Source: Actinomycetes bacterium
Lineage (GTDB): Bacteria; Actinomycetota; Acidimicrobiia; Acidimicrobiales; Palsa-688
Assembly (NCBI GenBank): GCA_021846485.1
Contig: JAJZWW010000015.1
Location: 1 to 18,708, forward strand
Length of the DNA stretch: 18,708 nt
Direction of reading: 5' to 3'
This document shows positions 16,300 through 18,708 of this stretch, piece by piece. The notes beneath the pieces are model-generated. The model ran no database searches. It was given only the letters and a program-made list of their open reading frames with translations, and was not told where the DNA came from. Made by a program: the position numbers and the translations under genes. Each line of letters opens with the position of its first letter. The stretch's first letter is position 1.

Positions 16300-17180
16300 G
16301 CCCCCCGGGACGCCCGCTCGCCCCGACCACCGAGCAGGTCGAGAGCTACCGCGCCGACGGTTTCCTCGTGGTAGAGGACTTCCTCGACCACGAGGAGCTG
16401 GAGGCGCTGCGGGACCGCTGGCCGGCGCTGTTCGCCCACACCTGGGAGACGGGCGTGGCCCCCGACGAGGTCAACTACACACCGGGGGTCACTCCTCCGG
16501 ACCTGACCCGGCAGCTGTGCAACGCGTGGAAGGCCGATCGGGTCGTGGCCGCCACCACCTTGTCGGTGCGCAACGCCAGCTTCGCGGCGCGCCTCGCCGG
16601 CCTCGACGGGCTGCGCATCGGCCAGGACAACCTGATCTGGAAGCCGCCCTCGGGCAGGCCGCTGCTCGCCCACCAGGACGGGGCCTACCTGGACTGGATG
16701 GTCCCGCCCAACATGACCACCTGCTGGGCAGCCCTGGACGACACCGCGGCAGACACGGGCACCATCTACTACGTGCGCGGCTCGCACCGCTGGGCCCGCT
16801 CGCCGGTGGGCGGCGAGTTCCACGCCCCCGACGACTGGCTCGGCCACCTGAGATCGGTCGCCCCGGAGGCCGCCGACCCCGGCGGTCTGGAGCTGGTGCC
16901 GATCGAGGTCCCCGCCGGCGGGGCCGCGTTCCACGACGCGTGGACCTGGCACGGCTCGCCGGCCAACGCGCGAGCCGATGCCGAGCGGCGGGCGGTGATC
17001 AGCCACTTCATCGACGCCGCTACCCGTTGGAGCCCCGACGTGGCGCACCCGGTGTACTCCCGGTACCGCCGCCCGGAGGAGGAGGAGATGGACGAGGCGT
17101 TCTTCCCGGTGGCGTGGCGGGCCGATGGGTACCGCTCCCCCTGGCTGGACCGATGGCTGGGCGCCGGCGCGGCTGGCTGA
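16296..17180 (+). CDS. PhyH-family Fe(II)/2-oxoglutarate dioxygenase
   Basis: 294-aa member of the phytanoyl-CoA dioxygenase superfamily, which hydroxylates small or CoA-linked substrates using O2, Fe(II) and 2-oxoglutarate. The facial triad is visible: H126 and D128 in LLAHQDGAYLDW and H219 in DAWTWHGSPANAR, with arginines at 231-232 (ERRAVISHF) positioned for 2-oxoglutarate. The N-terminus QVESYRADGFLVVEDFLDHE is the usual PhyH opening. The start is GTG at 16296, sharing GTGA with the stop of the TMADH-like gene, so the two are translationally coupled and probably act on the same or linked compounds. The substrate is unknown; related enzymes act on ectoine, phosphonates and other small molecules. 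Hydroxylation at a carbon next to nitrogen, leading to N-dealkylation, would suit the neighbour but is inference. Confidence 0.9.
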   Translation: MSPPGRPLAPTTEQVESYRADGFLVVEDFLDHEELEALRDRWPALFAHTWETGVAPDEVNYTPGVTPPDLTRQLCNAWKADRVVAATTLSVRNASFAARLAGLDGLRIGQDNLIWKPPSGRPLLAHQDGAYLDWMVPPNMTTCWAALDDTAADTGTIYYVRGSHRWARSPVGGEFHAPDDWLGHLRSVAPEAADPGGLELVPIEVPAGGAAFHDAWTWHGSPANARADAERRAVISHFIDAATRWSPDVAHPVYSRYRRPEEEEMDEAFFPVAWRADGYRSPWLDRWLGAGAAG

Positions 17181-17190
17181 GGGGGCCGGG

Positions 17191-17260
17191 GGGGATGGCG
17201 AGGGCGCCGGCGGGGCTCGGCGGGTGGGGATGGCCAGGGCGCCGGCGGGGTTCGGCGGGT
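17191..17260. repeat. Tandem duplication of a 35-bp GC-rich unit
   Basis: Bases 17191-17225 and 17226-17260 are head-to-tail copies differing at 2 of 35 positions (unit positions 10 and 26). A more diverged AATGGGACCAGGGGG stretch follows. The unit lies just after the dioxygenase stop in the convergent gap and is not a multiple of three, so it is not a coding repeat. Strong G-richness on the plus strand could favour G-quadruplex or slippage. Confidence 0.85.
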
Positions 17261-17289
17261 GGCCAATGGGACCAGGGGGGCTGACGTGG

Positions 17290-17336
17290 GACGCCGGCCC
17301 CCGGCCCCCGGCCTGCTCCCCGCTCACGCCGGCGTC
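17290..17336. terminator. Inverted repeat at the 3' end of the Fe-S oxidoreductase gene
   Basis: GACGCCGGC (17290-17298) and GCCGGCGTC (17328-17336) are perfect 9-bp inverted copies with a 29-nt C-rich loop on the plus strand. The right arm covers the last codons and stop region of the minus-strand gene. It could end transcription of the two convergent units. There is no T-tract. Confidence 0.4.
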
Positions 17337-18708
17337 GGCACCGCCTCGTTCCCCGCGGCGACCTCGGGGGTGCCCAGGGCCTCGAGGACCAGCTCGGTGA
17401 TCTCCCGGAGCTGGATCGCCTCGGCGTGGCCGGAGGTCTTGATCGCGTCCTCGAACATCGTCACGTCCTTCGGGCAGCACACCACGAAGTAGTCGACCCC
17501 GCCGAGGTCGACGGCCTCGTCGATGCGCTGCTCGCTCGGTCGGCGGGACCCGGCGGCGCGCAGCTCCTTCATCCAGATCCGCCCGCCGCCGGCGCCGCAG
17601 CAAAACGAGTTGTCCCGTGACCGGGGCATCTCGACCAGCTCGACCCCGAGCGCCTCGAGCACCTTGCGGGGGGCGTCGTAGACCCCGTTGTAGCGCCCCA
17701 GGTTGCACGGGTCGTGGTAGGTGACCCGGTAGCCGAGGCGCCGAGTGGGCCGCAGCCGGCCGGCCTCGAGCAGCTCGTGGAGCAGCTGGGTGTGGTGGAG
17801 GACGGTCCAGTCGCCGCCGAACTGCGGGTACTCGTTCTTCAGGGTGTTGAAGCCGTGGGCGTCGGAGGTGAAGATCCGGTCGAACTTGCAGCCCCTGAGG
17901 GTTTCGACGTTGTGCTCGGCCAGGCTGGCGAAGAGCCCCTCCTCGCCGACCCGGCGCACGTCGCAGCCTCCGGTGCGCTCGGCGTCGAAGAGGATCCCGA
18001 AGTCCACGCGGGCGGATCGCAGGACCGTCGCCAGGGCCCGGGAGACCCGCTGGTTGCGGGGGTCGAAGGAGGCGTAGTCACCGACGAACCAAGCCAGGTC
18101 GGCCGGCTCCTTGCGGATGTCCTTCACCGGGAAGGGGAGCTCCGCGGTCCACTTGCCCCGCTTGCGTTTGGCTTCGCCGAAGGAGTTGCCCGACTTCTGG
18201 ATCGTCTCGAGGGTCGACTGCAGCAGCGAGTCCATCTCGCCCTCGTCGACGAGGCGCCGGCGGAGCTGGTTGATGATCGGCACGTGCTCGATGCCCACCG
18301 GGCAGATCTCCACGCAGGCCATGCACTGCATGCACGACCACAGCGTCTCGGGGCGCACGACGCTCCTGGCGAGCGGAGCTCCCCGCGGGTCGGGGAGCGC
18401 GGCGGCTGCGCCGACACCCCCCACCCCCGCCGCCGCGTGGATGCCGCCGGCGGCATCGGCGACCTCCCGGAGGTCGAGGATCAGGTCGCGTGGTGACAGC
18501 GGGTAGCCGGACGCCGCCGCCGGGCACGCCTCGGTGCACTTGCCGCACTTGGTGCACGCGTCGAGCGAGAGGGCGTGGCGCCAGGTGAGGTCGGCGATAG
18601 TGCCGTAGCCGACTTCGGCGCGGTCGTCGTCGACCGTCGGCAGGCACCGACCGGCGGAGGGGGCCCGGACGCTGAGCGCCGCCGGTCCGGCGAGCATGTG
18701 GACCGCCT
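17324..18708 (-). CDS. EtfD/HdrD-like Fe-S oxidoreductase, N-terminus beyond the window
   Basis: The frame is open to the right edge; the ATG at 18697 is merely the first Met. Counting from it, two 4Fe-4S ferredoxin motifs occur: CTKCGKCTEACP (C48, C51, C54, C58) and CMQCMACVEICP (C122, C125, C128, C132). They are followed by two CCG-type domains as in heterodisulfide reductase subunit D and membrane ETF oxidoreductases. The lead-in YGTIADLTWRHALSLDACTK is the segment that in this family follows a multi-helix membrane domain, so that domain is probably encoded off the edge. The second CCG domain keeps HDPCNLGRYN and SFCCGAGGG; the first shows FVGDYAS and TSDAHGFNTLKNEY where cysteines are usual. 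The mycobacterial relative EtfD passes ETF electrons to the quinone pool. DgcB-like proteins of betaine catabolism are an alternative. Confidence 0.85.
   Translation of the reverse strand, partial: AVHMLAGPAALSVRAPSAGRCLPTVDDDRAEVGYGTIADLTWRHALSLDACTKCGKCTEACPAAASGYPLSPRDLILDLREVADAAGGIHAAAGVGGVGAAAALPDPRGAPLARSVVRPETLWSCMQCMACVEICPVGIEHVPIINQLRRRLVDEGEMDSLLQSTLETIQKSGNSFGEAKRKRGKWTAELPFPVKDIRKEPADLAWFVGDYASFDPRNQRVSRALATVLRSARVDFGILFDAERTGGCDVRRVGEEGLFASLAEHNVETLRGCKFDRIFTSDAHGFNTLKNEYPQFGGDWTVLHHTQLLHELLEAGRLRPTRRLGYRVTYHDPCNLGRYNGVYDAPRKVLEALGVELVEMPRSRDNSFCCGAGGGRIWMKELRAAGSRRPSEQRIDEAVDLGGVDYFVVCCPKDVTMFEDAIKTSGHAEAIQLREITELVLEALGTPEVAAGNEAVPTPA

Noticed and set aside
17191..17260. CRISPR array
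   Set aside because: Only two adjacent copies with no spacers and no cas genes; it is a simple tandem duplication.

Overview
The window is very GC-rich. It uses frequent GTG starts and 4-nt GTGA gene overlaps, and carries an actinobacterial-type furA-katG pair. These features point to an actinomycete-type chromosome; Acidimicrobiia or a Pseudonocardia-like lineage would fit, but no rRNA or marker gene is present to decide. The core is a Calvin-Benson-Bassham (CBB) region: phosphoribulokinase, a two-component system, a divergent LysR-type regulator (CbbR), and a tight cbbL-cbbS-cbbX operon for a red-type (form IC/ID-like) RuBisCO with its activase. The organism is therefore predicted to fix CO2, probably facultatively, since acyl-CoA and amine catabolism genes lie alongside.

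Layout. 1-827 (+): 3' part of a saccharopine dehydrogenase/oxidoreductase-like gene cut by the left edge. 830-930: an imperfect inverted repeat. 1011-4102 (-): small unknown protein, class I acyl-CoA synthetase and phosphoribulokinase, with a long inverted repeat between the last two. 4207-6053 (+): NarL-type response regulator and GAF histidine kinase, overlapping by 4 nt. 6085-6921 (-): cbbR. 7031-9883 (+): cbbLSX. 9885-9943: nested inverted repeat that probably terminates both cbbX and katG. 9955-12685 (-): katG and its Fur-family regulator, with a clear promoter and overlapping palindrome at 12731-12759. 12914-13915 (+): pirin. 14095-17180 (+): a trimethylamine-dehydrogenase-like Fe-S flavoprotein translationally coupled to a PhyH-type Fe(II)/2-oxoglutarate dioxygenase. 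17191-17260: a 35-bp tandem duplication. 17324-18708 (-): an EtfD/HdrD-like Fe-S oxidoreductase running off the right edge.

How the parts fit. PRK makes ribulose-1,5-bisphosphate, RuBisCO carboxylates it, CbbX removes inhibitory sugar phosphates from RuBisCO, and CbbR is placed to control the operon. The two-component system between prk and cbbR could feed redox or energy status into the same region (inference). KatG/Fur handles peroxide. On the right, the TMADH-like enzyme would normally pass electrons to an electron-transfer flavoprotein (ETF). The neighbouring EtfD-like protein is the kind of enzyme that moves ETF electrons to quinone, so the right side may be an amine-oxidation module with its respiratory outlet.

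Most genes belong to known families. The least ordinary points are the TMADH-like enzyme with an Asp-to-Asn change in its expected catalytic triad, coupled to a dioxygenase; the EtfD-like protein lacking cluster cysteines in its first CCG domain; and two inverted repeats whose arms read as near-identical peptides on opposite strands. I found no tRNA, rRNA, CRISPR array, transposase or intergenic gap over 300 bases.
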